Source of the DNA: Chloroflexota bacterium
Lineage (GTDB): Bacteria > Chloroflexota > Dehalococcoidia > Bin125
NCBI GenBank assembly: GCA_003228175.2
Contig: QGNQ01000003.1
Coordinates: forward strand, 1-64,000
Reading direction: 5' to 3'
DNA length: 64,000 nt
Positions 37,475 through 46,345 of this stretch are shown piece by piece. A program made the position numbers and the translations under genes. Numbering within the stretch: the stretch's first letter is position 1; each line of letters opens with the position of its first letter. The notes under the pieces are model-generated. The model was not told the DNA's origin, did not search any database, and saw nothing but the letters and a program-made list of their open reading frames with translations.

Positions 37475-38902
37475 CTACGACATGTTCAGAGGAGCCAACT
37501 GCTCCTCGGTGGGCTCCGCTCAACAGAACCAGGCTTCGGAGAGGCCGGGGACCCAGCCCGCGGGCGGCGACTCAGGTCGTGGCAAGGGCAGGCCGGCCGC
37601 CAGGGCGGCGTCGGAGCGGATGCGGGTGAAGACGCGGGCGTTGTCGGTGGGCTCGTCGTGCTTGCAGGAGACGCGAGCGACGAATTCGGCGAGCTTGGCC
37701 TGCAAGGCGTCGACGGCGGGGTCTGGGTTGCGCCAGGTGTGCGTGAGACCGTCGGGGTCGAAGCCGGTCAGGTGGCCGTCGGTTTGCGCTTGGGCGATGA
37801 GCGGGGAGCCGGGGGGGAGCAGCAGCCGCAGCCCATATTGCACGGGGGGCACGCTCTGGATGAGGTCGTGGCGGGCGATGAAGTCCAGGATGGCGTTGAA
37901 GTCATTGAGGGTGGTCCAGGGCGTGAAGGGCAGCCAGGTGGGGCGAAGGGGGAGTCCGGCGTCGCGGGTGAGGGTGAGGGCGCGCTCCATGTCGGCGGCG
38001 GTGTGGCCTTTGTCGAGGCGCTGGAGCAGGGCGTTGTCGACCGACTCGAAGGCGCTGGTCACCCAGGCGACGCCGAGGCCGGGGAGGGCGCCCGCCTCCT
38101 CTTCATGCTCCAGCAGGTGCTCGACTTTAATCGTGACGTCCAAGCTGAGGCCGGGGTGACGCCGCGCGAGGATGCGCAGCAGCGACATGGCGTGGGGCAC
38201 GGCGTTGAAGAAGTCCGGGTCGCCGAAGGTGATGTGGCGCGCGCCCAGCGCGAGTTGGGCGTCGATGTCGGCGAGGACGATTTCGGGCGGGACGAGGCGC
38301 AGGCGACCGGCGTACGTGGGCGTCAGGGGGCAGTGTGTGCAGCGGTGCGCGCAGCCGCGCGTTGCTTCGACGTAGCCGGCGAGTCGTTCTTGGGGGGCGC
38401 CGTCGGGCAGGACGATGGTGGCGCGGGCGTATTCATCGAGCGAGGGCAGGCCGCTGCGATCGGGCAGGGGCATCGCCTCTCGGGGGAAGAGCGGCTGCGG
38501 GCCGGCGCCTGCGACCGCCAGTGGAGTGCGCGTCTTGATGGCGTCCGCCGTCGCGACCAGGGGGCCTTCGTACTCGCCGCCGATGACCGCGCTGACGGGG
38601 GAGTCGTCGGGCAGGTGCGCCGCCAGCTGTGAGGCGTAGAGGCCGTAGAGCACGATCGGCGCTTCGAAGTTCTGCTCGCGCAGTTGCGCGGCGAGTCGCA
38701 GGGCGAGTCGCGAGGCGGTGTGCATGGGCACGGAGATGGCGAGGAGGTCGATGTCGGCGAAATGGGAAGCCGCGGCGGGCTGGACGGCGAGATCGAGCGT
38801 GCGCACGTCGTGGCCGGCGTCGCGCAGCGCGGCGGCGGGAGAGGCGAGACCGAGCGGCTGATGGCCTTGCTCGTAGGCGGAGACGAGGAGAACACGGGTC
38901 AC
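37475..38902 (-). CDS. B12-binding-like radical SAM selenoprotein (CUAEP/CCAEP-tail family); Sec at TGA 37520-37522
   Basis: N-terminal B12-binding-like region, ATRGCAHRCTHCPLTP (CxxxCxxC), C-terminus WFC-TGA-GCG-GAG-CCC = WFCUAEP then TEEQLAPLNMS and TAG at 37475-37477. Confidence 0.9.
37489..37507 (-). promoter_or_regulatory. Candidate bacterial SECIS hairpin
   Basis: GAGGAGC-AGTTG-GCTCCTC, perfect 7-bp stem; loop begins 20 nt after the UGA. Confidence 0.75.
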
Positions 38903-39000
38903 GGCCCCAGCGTAGACGCCAGGGGACGGCGGGGCGGGTAGTATGTGGCGGCTTTGGGAGCGGGTGAACGGATCCAGGCCAGGGAGCCGGGGGGTGGACT

Positions 39001-41187
39001 ATGCGACGCATCTTCACGATTCCAGTGCTGGCTGTGCTGGTGGGGCTGTTCGGGCTGCTGGGGCAGGGGGACTCGCGGCTGGTGGCGAGCAACGCCCCCG
39101 GCGGGGTGGGGGTCGCGCAGGTGCCCGATCAAGCGCCGCAGACGCGCGAGGTGATCCTGCTGGACGGCTGAAATCTGGTGGGCTGGACCGGCGGCGACGT
39201 CGCGACGAGCGTTGTGACGAACGCGCTAGGGGGCGTGTTCCGCAGCATCCACGCCTTCGGCGGAGAGACACAAGCGTTCGAGACGGTCACGGCGACGGGG
39301 CCGGCGTTCCTGAACAACCTGTCGCAGGTGGACGGCGGGGATGGCCTCTGGCTCTTCTCCCACGGCGACACGTTCTGGGAGCAACCGGTGATCACGGGGG
39401 CACGATCCGTGGCGCTGTCGGCGGGCTTCAATCTGGTCACGTGGACGGGCCTGCACGGGATGCCGATCGCGGACGCACTGGCGTCGCTGGGCGAGGCGGT
39501 GGAGAGCGCGTTCACCTATGAGGAGCTGTCGGACACGTTCCTCAGCTTCGGCCCGGCGCTGCCGCCGGCCTTGAACACGCTGGCGGCGCTGGCCTACGGG
39601 GAGGCGCTGTGGCTCCGGGTCAGTGAGGCGCGGACGTGGGAGCAGCCCGCGCCGCCGGCGGGCAGTGTGGCAGTGAGCGCGGACGGACTGGCCTCGGTGA
39701 CGGTGCCGGTGGGGCAGTCCGCCGACCTCGTTGTGCGGGCGATTCCCGCGGAGGAGTGGCCGGCGGAGATCAACGGACAGCCGGTCATCGCGGGGTACAC
39801 GGTTGCCCCGGCCGCGCTCGAGCTCGCGAGCGGACTACGCACGTCCAACGGCCCGTTCACGTCCGAATCGGGCTTCTGGGAGTTCGAGGTGACGCCGGAC
39901 GGTGATCCGGCCCCGATTGTCACCCTGACACCAACCGGGTTCACGGTTTCCCCACCCCCCCGCCAGTTCTATGACGGCACGGCGGACGGCGATTTCGTCC
40001 GGACGCCTATTGAATACGGCGTCTCCGAGGCCAACCGCGTGAGTTATCGCCGGCCGTTCACATTCGCTGATCTGTCACAGGAGGAAGTTCTGATCTTCCT
40101 GACAGACGCTCCAGCCGTGCAGGGGCTGTTCGAGTTCAACCATGAAACGGGCCATGCGACCTTTTCGGACAGCCCGTTCGGACCATTCAGGTTCACGTAC
40201 GGTCCAAATGATTCGCGCCAGACGAACTTCGATGTGCAGCCCGGCGCCGACGTCCCGATCGCGCCGCCGAATGGCTTCTGCGCGAACGAAGCAGCACGCG
40301 GAAGCCTGGAATATCTCTTCGATACCTCCTGGGGTGACCACACCTTGAAGTTCGAAGTGACGGACGCGGAGCTGTGCCCCGGCGGCAGCGGCGATCCCGG
40401 TGGTGGGACCTGCATGCCCGACGTACTCATCCTCGATTCGCTCTTCGATCTGATCGATGACCAGCTGAACCCCGGGATTCTGGGATTCGACGGCCCGTTC
40501 CTCGAAGAGTTCGGTGACCGGGTAGATCAGACGCGCATCGTGGGCAGCTCGTGCCCGCTCACCGAACAGCAAATCGAGGACTGGATCGCGCCCCTCATTC
40601 CGGCGTCGCCGAGCGCAGATGGCGTCTTCGCTCCCGGCGGAGACGCCCCGCTCGGCCAGCCGTTCGATGTCTTCAACGACGATCTTGGCCTGCTGGATCA
40701 CCTTCACGTCGCGCAGGCCGACGCGACGCCATACGTCATCGTGGCCATGGAGCTCGTCGATGCGGTCCCCCTCGCCAGCGAGGACCTCTTCTTCGTCTAC
40801 GCGGCCGTCTTCGATCGGGACGGCAACCCCACCAACAACTTCGTACCGCTACCGCAGTTCCCCGGGGACTACTTCCTGGGCACGGACCTCTGGTACGAGG
40901 CGAAGTACAGCCCGATCAGCGGCGAGTGGGCGCTGTCGCGTCGGATCGTGATCGGTGGCGCCCCTCGCTTCTTCCCCACCGACGCCCTGGTCCTGATCGC
41001 CGGCAACGTCATCTACTTCGTCATCCCCCAGGACGAGTTCACTGTCGGCAGCGGGGAGGATCTGCCGTTCCGCATGACCGCCTTCACTTACGACAAGACC
41101 GACCCGTTCGGCTTCGGGGCCGGCCTGGCGGCAGGCGACACGACGCCCTTCGTGCTGGATCCGCTGGCGTTGCTGCCGCTGCCGTAG
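39001..41187 (+). pseudogene. Secreted protein with GWNLVGWTG-type N-terminal module, interrupted by in-frame TGA at 39169-39171
   Basis: MRRIFTIPVLAVLVGLFGLLGQGDSRLVASN...EVILLDG*NLVGWTGGDV; the 39178-41187 ORF continues in the same frame. Confidence 0.65.
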
Positions 41188-41221
41188 GGCGGGTGGGGAC
41201 GAGAGTGGGCGAGAGGGGCCG

Positions 41222-41836
41222 CTACTTGCTGGCGGCGCCTTCCTTCTGGGGCTGGTAGTAGGGGTTGGTGCCGGCGGCGTGGTCCGTGGTATCGACGACT
41301 TCGACGATCTCGGGGATGTGTTCCTTCACCGCCACTTCGATGCCCTGCTTGAGGGTCACGTTGGCCATGCCGCAACCGGCGCAGCCCCCGCCCATCTCGA
41401 TATAGGCCTTGTCCCCCTCCACGGCGAGCAGCGTGACAACGCCGCCGTGTGAGGCGATGCCGGGGTTGACGTACTCGTCGAAGAGGATCTGGACGCGCTC
41501 TTCCAGCGGGTTGTCCCAGACGGAGTTGGGGTTATCGAACTCCAGGCCGCTGGCCTCAGGCCCTTTGTATTCGTAATGGATGGCGACGCCGTTGAGCTTG
41601 TCGGCGTTCTCGCGCTCGACGAAGACGTGGAAGCCGTTGGCGTCGACGGTGGTGTCGTCCGGCTCCGCGCCCTGCTCGACAAGGGTGATGACGTGGTCGA
41701 ATCCCTGACCGCCGCGACCGACAATCTTGAGTCGCAGGCCAACGACCGTCTCGGGATAACCCGCGATCGCGGCGCTGAGCGCGGAGACCGCGGCCTCTGA
41801 GAAGGCAAGTTTGATCTCGCCGGTGGCGTCTGTCAT
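41222..41836 (-). CDS. nfuA: Fe-S biogenesis protein NfuA (HesB-like + NifU-like domains)
   Basis: N-terminal A-type-like domain; GGGCAGCGMANVTLKQGIEVAVKEHIPEI NifU CxxC. Confidence 0.88.
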   Translation of the reverse strand: MTDATGEIKLAFSEAAVSALSAAIAGYPETVVGLRLKIVGRGGQGFDHVITLVEQGAEPDDTTVDANGFHVFVERENADKLNGVAIHYEYKGPEASGLEFDNPNSVWDNPLEERVQILFDEYVNPGIASHGGVVTLLAVEGDKAYIEMGGGCAGCGMANVTLKQGIEVAVKEHIPEIVEVVDTTDHAAGTNPYYQPQKEGAASK

Positions 41837-41983
41837 GCCGCAGCCTCCTTCGTGTGATCCGTGATCGCATCGTAGCGCAGGCGTCGTGTGTGGAGGGCGG
41901 GCGTGATCCTGGGCACGGGCGGCGGTCGTCTGCGCCCGTATGCTGGCCGCGATAGGCGTGGCGGACTGGAGGAGGAGGGGCGG

Positions 41984-43435
41984 ATGCGCAAGCCCGACTA
42001 CGACATCGTGGTGATCGGTGGGGGCCCGGCGGGGTTGGCGATCGGTCGCTTCGCACCCAAGCTGGGAGCGCGTGTGGCGATCGTCGAGGAGGGGCGGCTG
42101 GGCGGCGACTGCACATGGTCGGGCTGCGTGCCCAGCAAAGCGTTGATCGCGAGCGCGCGGGCCGCGTCGGCGGGGCGCAACCGGGCCGCGCTGGGTCTGC
42201 CGCCGTTGCCGCCGCCGGAGCGAGTGGAGATTGGGCCGGTGCTGACGCGCATCAAGGCGCTGCAGGAGCAGATCTACGAAGAGTCGGACCGGCCCGACTT
42301 GCTACCGGGTGTCGATGTGATCTCGGGGCGGGGACGCTTCGTATCGGCGGACGCGATCGAGGTGGACGGGCGCCGGATCACGGCGGCGACGGTCGTGATC
42401 GCGACGGGGGCGGGGCCCGTGGTGCCGCCGATTCCGGGACTGGCGGAGTCCGGCTATCTGACGAACCACAGCATCTGGGAGATCGCGCGACTGCCGGATC
42501 GGCTGACAGTGATCGGGGGCGGGCCGATTGGCCTGGAGCTGGGGCAGGCGTTCCAGCGGCTCGGGTCGCAGGTGACAGTGGTGGAGATGGCGCCGCAGAT
42601 CCTGCCGCGGGCGGAGGCGGACGTCGCGCAGGCGCTGAGCGTGGAGTTGGAAGCCGAGGGGATGATCATCCACACGCGCACGGCGGCGACGGAGGTGCAG
42701 TGCGAGGGCGATCAGCATCGGCTCATGCTGCGCGGACCGGAGGGGGAGTTGACGGCGGAGGGCGACGCGTTGCTCGTGGCGGTCGGTCAGCGACCGAACG
42801 CGTCGGATCTGGGGCTGGAGGCGGCGGGGGTGCGGACGACGGACGGGGGCGGGGTCCGGGTCGACGCACAGTTGCGGACCTCGAACAAGCGCGTGTACGC
42901 CTGCGGCGATGTGATCGGCGGCTATCAATTCACGCACACGGCCGCGTACGAGGCGAGCGTCGTGATGCACAACGCGCTGTTCCCCCTGCGCAAGCAGCGG
43001 GCCGACTACTCCACGACGCCCTGGGTGGTGTTCACGGATCCGGAGGTCGCCGGAGTGGGGCTGACCGAGGCGGAGGCGCGGGCCAAGCACGGGGACGGGG
43101 TGCACACCTATGAACGGTCGTTCCGGGAGCTGGACCGAGCGCTGCTGGATGGTCGGTGCCCGGGGTTCTTGCGCATCGTGACGGTGGGGCGGCGGCGCAA
43201 GATCGTGGGGGCGCAGATCGTGGGACCGTCGGCGGGCGAGCTGATTCAGGAGCAGGTGCTCGCGATCTCGCAGGGCATGAACGCGATGGAACTGGCGATG
43301 ACGCACCACGCCTACCCCACGCTGAACGAGGCGTCGCGTTGGGCGGCGGTGGCGGCGGTGGACGACATGCTGCGTTCGCGATCGGTGCAGCGGGTGGTGG
43401 GGATCGCGCGGGCGCTGAACAAGCGGCCTTGGTGA
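41984..43435 (+). CDS. FAD-dependent pyridine nucleotide-disulfide oxidoreductase (mercuric reductase / dihydrolipoamide dehydrogenase-like)
   Basis: DIVVIGGGPAGLAIG, GGDCTWSGCVPSKALI redox cysteines, VYACGDVIGGYQFTH, C-terminal dimerisation domain. Confidence 0.92.
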   Translation: MRKPDYDIVVIGGGPAGLAIGRFAPKLGARVAIVEEGRLGGDCTWSGCVPSKALIASARAASAGRNRAALGLPPLPPPERVEIGPVLTRIKALQEQIYEESDRPDLLPGVDVISGRGRFVSADAIEVDGRRITAATVVIATGAGPVVPPIPGLAESGYLTNHSIWEIARLPDRLTVIGGGPIGLELGQAFQRLGSQVTVVEMAPQILPRAEADVAQALSVELEAEGMIIHTRTAATEVQCEGDQHRLMLRGPEGELTAEGDALLVAVGQRPNASDLGLEAAGVRTTDGGGVRVDAQLRTSNKRVYACGDVIGGYQFTHTAAYEASVVMHNALFPLRKQRADYSTTPWVVFTDPEVAGVGLTEAEARAKHGDGVHTYERSFRELDRALLDGRCPGFLRIVTVGRRRKIVGAQIVGPSAGELIQEQVLAISQGMNAMELAMTHHAYPTLNEASRWAAVAAVDDMLRSRSVQRVVGIARALNKRPW

Positions 43436-43545
43436 CCGGGGTGCAGGATCGACGGGAGCGATCTGTGAGGGCTTCCGGGTCGTAGTTGGTAGAGTGCGAC
43501 CAGCCGCGAATGTGTGCGTTGTACGTCACGTCGCGGCCAGCGGGG

Positions 43546-43860
43546 ATGCGGGGGTGTGGAGTGCGGATCAACTTTTCGGAGGAGGCGCTGACGCTGGCCC
43601 AGGAGCGGGGCGGCGTGATGGCGATCGACTACATCCCGCCGATCGGTTGAGGGGGCTCCCCGGAGGTGTCGGTCGACACCTATCTCAAGGGCAAGAACAC
43701 CAGCCAGTACATGCGGGTGGAGCAGGACGGGCTGCAGATTCTGGTCGCGGGGGGGCTGCAGCGCTTCGCGGAGCGGATTGAGCTGGACGCGAAGAAGTTT
43801 CTCTTCTGGCGCTCGTTTGACGTGTGGGTGGAAGCGAAACACGCGCACGGCCCCACTTGA
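43546..43860 (+). CDS. Small HesB-like / CC/Se-motif-like selenoprotein candidate; Sec at TGA 43648-43650
   Basis: MRGCGVRINFSEEALTLAQERGGVMAIDYIPPIG-U-GGSPEVSVDTYLKGKNTSQYMRVEQDGLQILVAGGLQRFAERIELDAKKFLFWRSFDVWVEAKHAHGPT*. Confidence 0.85.
43664..43681 (+). promoter_or_regulatory. Candidate bacterial SECIS hairpin
   Basis: A-GGTGTC-GGTC-GACACC-T: perfect 6-7 bp stem with GGUC loop beginning 21 nt after the UGA; loop sequence as in the E. coli fdhF SECIS. Confidence 0.82.
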
Positions 43861-43986
43861 GCGCACTAGGTTGTGACCCGCCGTGCGCGGGTCTGTTGGC
43901 AGCGGAGCGAGGCTGGACGCATCACCCCGCTGCCGGCCCCCTCTATCGCAGCTCTCGCGACCAGGGGAGGTGATGAGGGAGGGTGG

Positions 43987-44058
43987 AGCGGGGGACGGGA
44001 TTCGAACCCGCGGCCTCCTGCTTGGAAGGCAGGAGCTCTACCACTGAGCTACCCCCGC
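43987..44058 (-). tRNA. tRNA-Gly (TCC)
   Basis: RC GCGGGGG-TA-GCTCAGTGGTAGAGC-TCCTGC-CTTCCAA-GCAGGA...GGTTCGAATCC...CCCCCGC-T cloverleaf. Confidence 0.95.
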
Positions 44059-44143
44059 TCGCGGGCCCAGCCTACCAAGGCCATCGGCTAGTATGCCGCC
44101 GAGATCGCCGGCCCGGTCCGGCGTCGCAAGGCAGGAGGCGCGC

Positions 44144-45283
44144 ATGCAGGTCACGGGCTTCAAGACGATGGTGGTGGAGGCGGAGGAGCCGTACATCGGC
44201 GGGCGGTATTTCCTCTTCCTAGAGCTGCACACGGACGAGGGCATCACCGGCCTGGGCGAGCGCATTGCCGGGTACTAGTACTCCGGCGAGCCCGGCGCGC
44301 TGAAGGCGCACATCAGCCTGCTGGAGGAGCTGGCGGAGACGTTCGTGGTCGGTCAGGACCCGCGCAACATTGAGCGGATCTGGGACCAGATGTACGGGTC
44401 GCGCCACGACCTGCGCCATCCCAGCCTGTACGCGACGCCGGCGATCAGCGCGATCGATATGGCGCTCTGGGACATCGCGGGGAAGGCGGCGGGGCAGCCG
44501 ATCTACAACCTGCTCGGCGGGCAATACTGGGAGAAGCTGCGCGCCTACGCCTACATGCCCAGCGAGGGCCTGGACACGCATCCGGAGAAGGCGGGCGACG
44601 TGGCCGCCCAGCTACTGGCGGAGGGAAACTCGGCCTGCAAGATTGACCCGTTCATGCCGATCCAACCGGTGCGCGACATTCCCCTGTGGGAGATGGAGCA
44701 CGCCGGCAAGATCTTCGAGAGCATCCGCAAGACGGTGGGCAACAAGATTGAGGTGGGGATTGGCACGCACGGCCAACTGACGACCTATAGCGCGATTCGG
44801 GTGGCCAACTACTTGGAGCCGTATCACCCGTTCTGGTTCGAGGAGCCGGTGATGCCGGAGAACATTGAGGAGATGGCGCGGGTAGCGGCGCACACGAGCA
44901 TCCCCATCGCGACGGGGGAGCGCCTGGTCACGAAGTACGAGTTCGCGCGGCTGCTGGAGAAGCAGGCGGCGCAGATTCTGCAGCTCGACGTGGGGCAATG
45001 CGGCGGCATCACGGAGGCCAAGAAGATCGCGGGCATGGCCGAGGCGCACTATGCCGTGATCGCGCCGCACATGTACTGCGGACCGGTGGCGGCGGCGGCG
45101 GCGATCCAGATCAGCACCTGCTCACCGAACTTCATGATCCTGGAGGCGAACCAGGGCCCGCTGCACAAGACGATCTTCAAGCAGCCGCTGATCTTCGAGA
45201 ACGGCTTCATCGTTCCGCCAACGGGACCGGGGCTGGGCGTGGAGTTCGACGAGGACGTGCTGCAGGCGCACTTAGTGAGCTAG
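44144..45283 (+). pseudogene. Enolase-superfamily (mandelate racemase/muconate lactonizing-like) dehydratase, interrupted by in-frame TAG at 44276-44278
   Basis: MQVTGFKTMVVEAEEPYIGGRYFLFLELHTDEGITGLGERIAGY*YSGEPGALKAH...AISAIDMALWDIAGKAAGQP...FWFEEPVMPEN...; same frame on both sides of the stop. Confidence 0.75.
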
Positions 45284-45328
45284 CGGGCGGCGTTGGCCCG
45301 CGGCGGGGCGGCGACGGGGTGGCGGCGG

Positions 45329-45871
45329 CTAAATGCCGTCGCGGTAGGTGACGAAGTCAGACCCGACACGGTTGTAGGCGCGCTCCAGGGCCAGGTCGGC
45401 CTGCTCCAACAGGCGGCCGGCGGGGATGTGTGGCGGCGAGGTCACCGCGAGGCCCGCTTTGATCACCGGGAGGAAGCTGTGGCCAGCCGCGACGAGCGGG
45501 ACGTGACCGGACTCCAGCATGCGCGAGACGGCGATTTGGGCGCCGATCATGTTCGAGGTGTCTTCCAGGATGATCGCGAGCTGTGTCGCGTCGAAGACGG
45601 CAACGGTGTCGCTGATGCGCAGGGGCTCCGTGACGCGGGCCGCGAGTTCGGCGCGGAGTGTGGGATCAGACTGGAGGAGCGAGGCCGCCTCCGGCGGGGC
45701 AGCGAACTCCATGAGGACGACGGCGAAGACCTCAGAGCGACGTTCGGCGCGGGCGCGGGCGTGGCGCAAGCGGTCCTCGAAGATCGCACGGCGGGGCAAC
45801 CCGGTGGTGTCATCGTGTAGGAAGCGCCGAATGTCGACCGGTGGCTCGGAGGGGTTGCGCTCGCTGACCAT
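45329..45871 (-). CDS. Degenerate GGDEF-like domain protein
   Basis: HDDTTGLPRRAIFEDRLRHARARAERR...VFDATQLAIILED at the GGDEF position; ADLALERAYNRVGSDFVTY tail. Confidence 0.7.
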   Translation of the reverse strand: MVSERNPSEPPVDIRRFLHDDTTGLPRRAIFEDRLRHARARAERRSEVFAVVLMEFAAPPEAASLLQSDPTLRAELAARVTEPLRISDTVAVFDATQLAIILEDTSNMIGAQIAVSRMLESGHVPLVAAGHSFLPVIKAGLAVTSPPHIPAGRLLEQADLALERAYNRVGSDFVTYRDGI

Positions 45872-46109
45872 GCTTGCTCGCTTTCGATCGGCGGCGCGCC
45901 GTGCGACATCCGGGCGGCCGCCCCATCTTGCCTCGATCATCGGCGGCCCTAGGCACGTCCCGCAGGGGGCCGGCGCGACGTCGTTCTCGCGGTCGCGGAG
46001 GCGCGGGCGCGACGGGCTTCTGGGGGAAACCCCTACGGAAGCAGCGATCCGGTCCGATGATCACGCTACCTGGTGCGCCATCGATCGCCGGGCAGCGAGG
46101 GAGCACGCG

Positions 46110-46319
46110 ATGCCGAATCATGACTTTCTCCCGATGTCGGACCGGCTGGCGGTGACCGCCGCCAGCGAGAACGAGACGGCCGTCATCGCGCGCGAGCTGC
46201 GCGCCGTGGCGGCGACGCTGCCAGATGCGGCGGCGATGACGCTGCCGCGCAAGCGTGTCTGGGATCGACTGTCGGCCGAGATGAAGAGTGGCGAGAGTCG
46301 CGCCCGGGGCGCGGCCTAG
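46110..46319 (+). CDS. Hypothetical 69-aa protein
   Basis: MPNHDFLPMSDRLAVTAASENETAVIARELRAVAATLPDAAAMTLPRKRVWDRLSAEMKSGESRARGAA; directly upstream of the sigma-like gene. Confidence 0.6.
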   Translation: MPNHDFLPMSDRLAVTAASENETAVIARELRAVAATLPDAAAMTLPRKRVWDRLSAEMKSGESRARGAA

Positions 46320-46345
46320 TGGGCGCGGCGCTGGGGTAGGTCACG

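Noticed and set aside
39169-39171. TGA as a third selenocysteine site
   Set aside because: It replaces an expected Trp in a G-W-NLVGWTG-like repeat, has no Cys/redox context, and no good hairpin with its loop around +20 nt.
44276-44278. TAG as a pyrrolysine codon
   Set aside because: No methylamine methyltransferase context and no pylT/pylS seen; single-base damage or an error is simpler.
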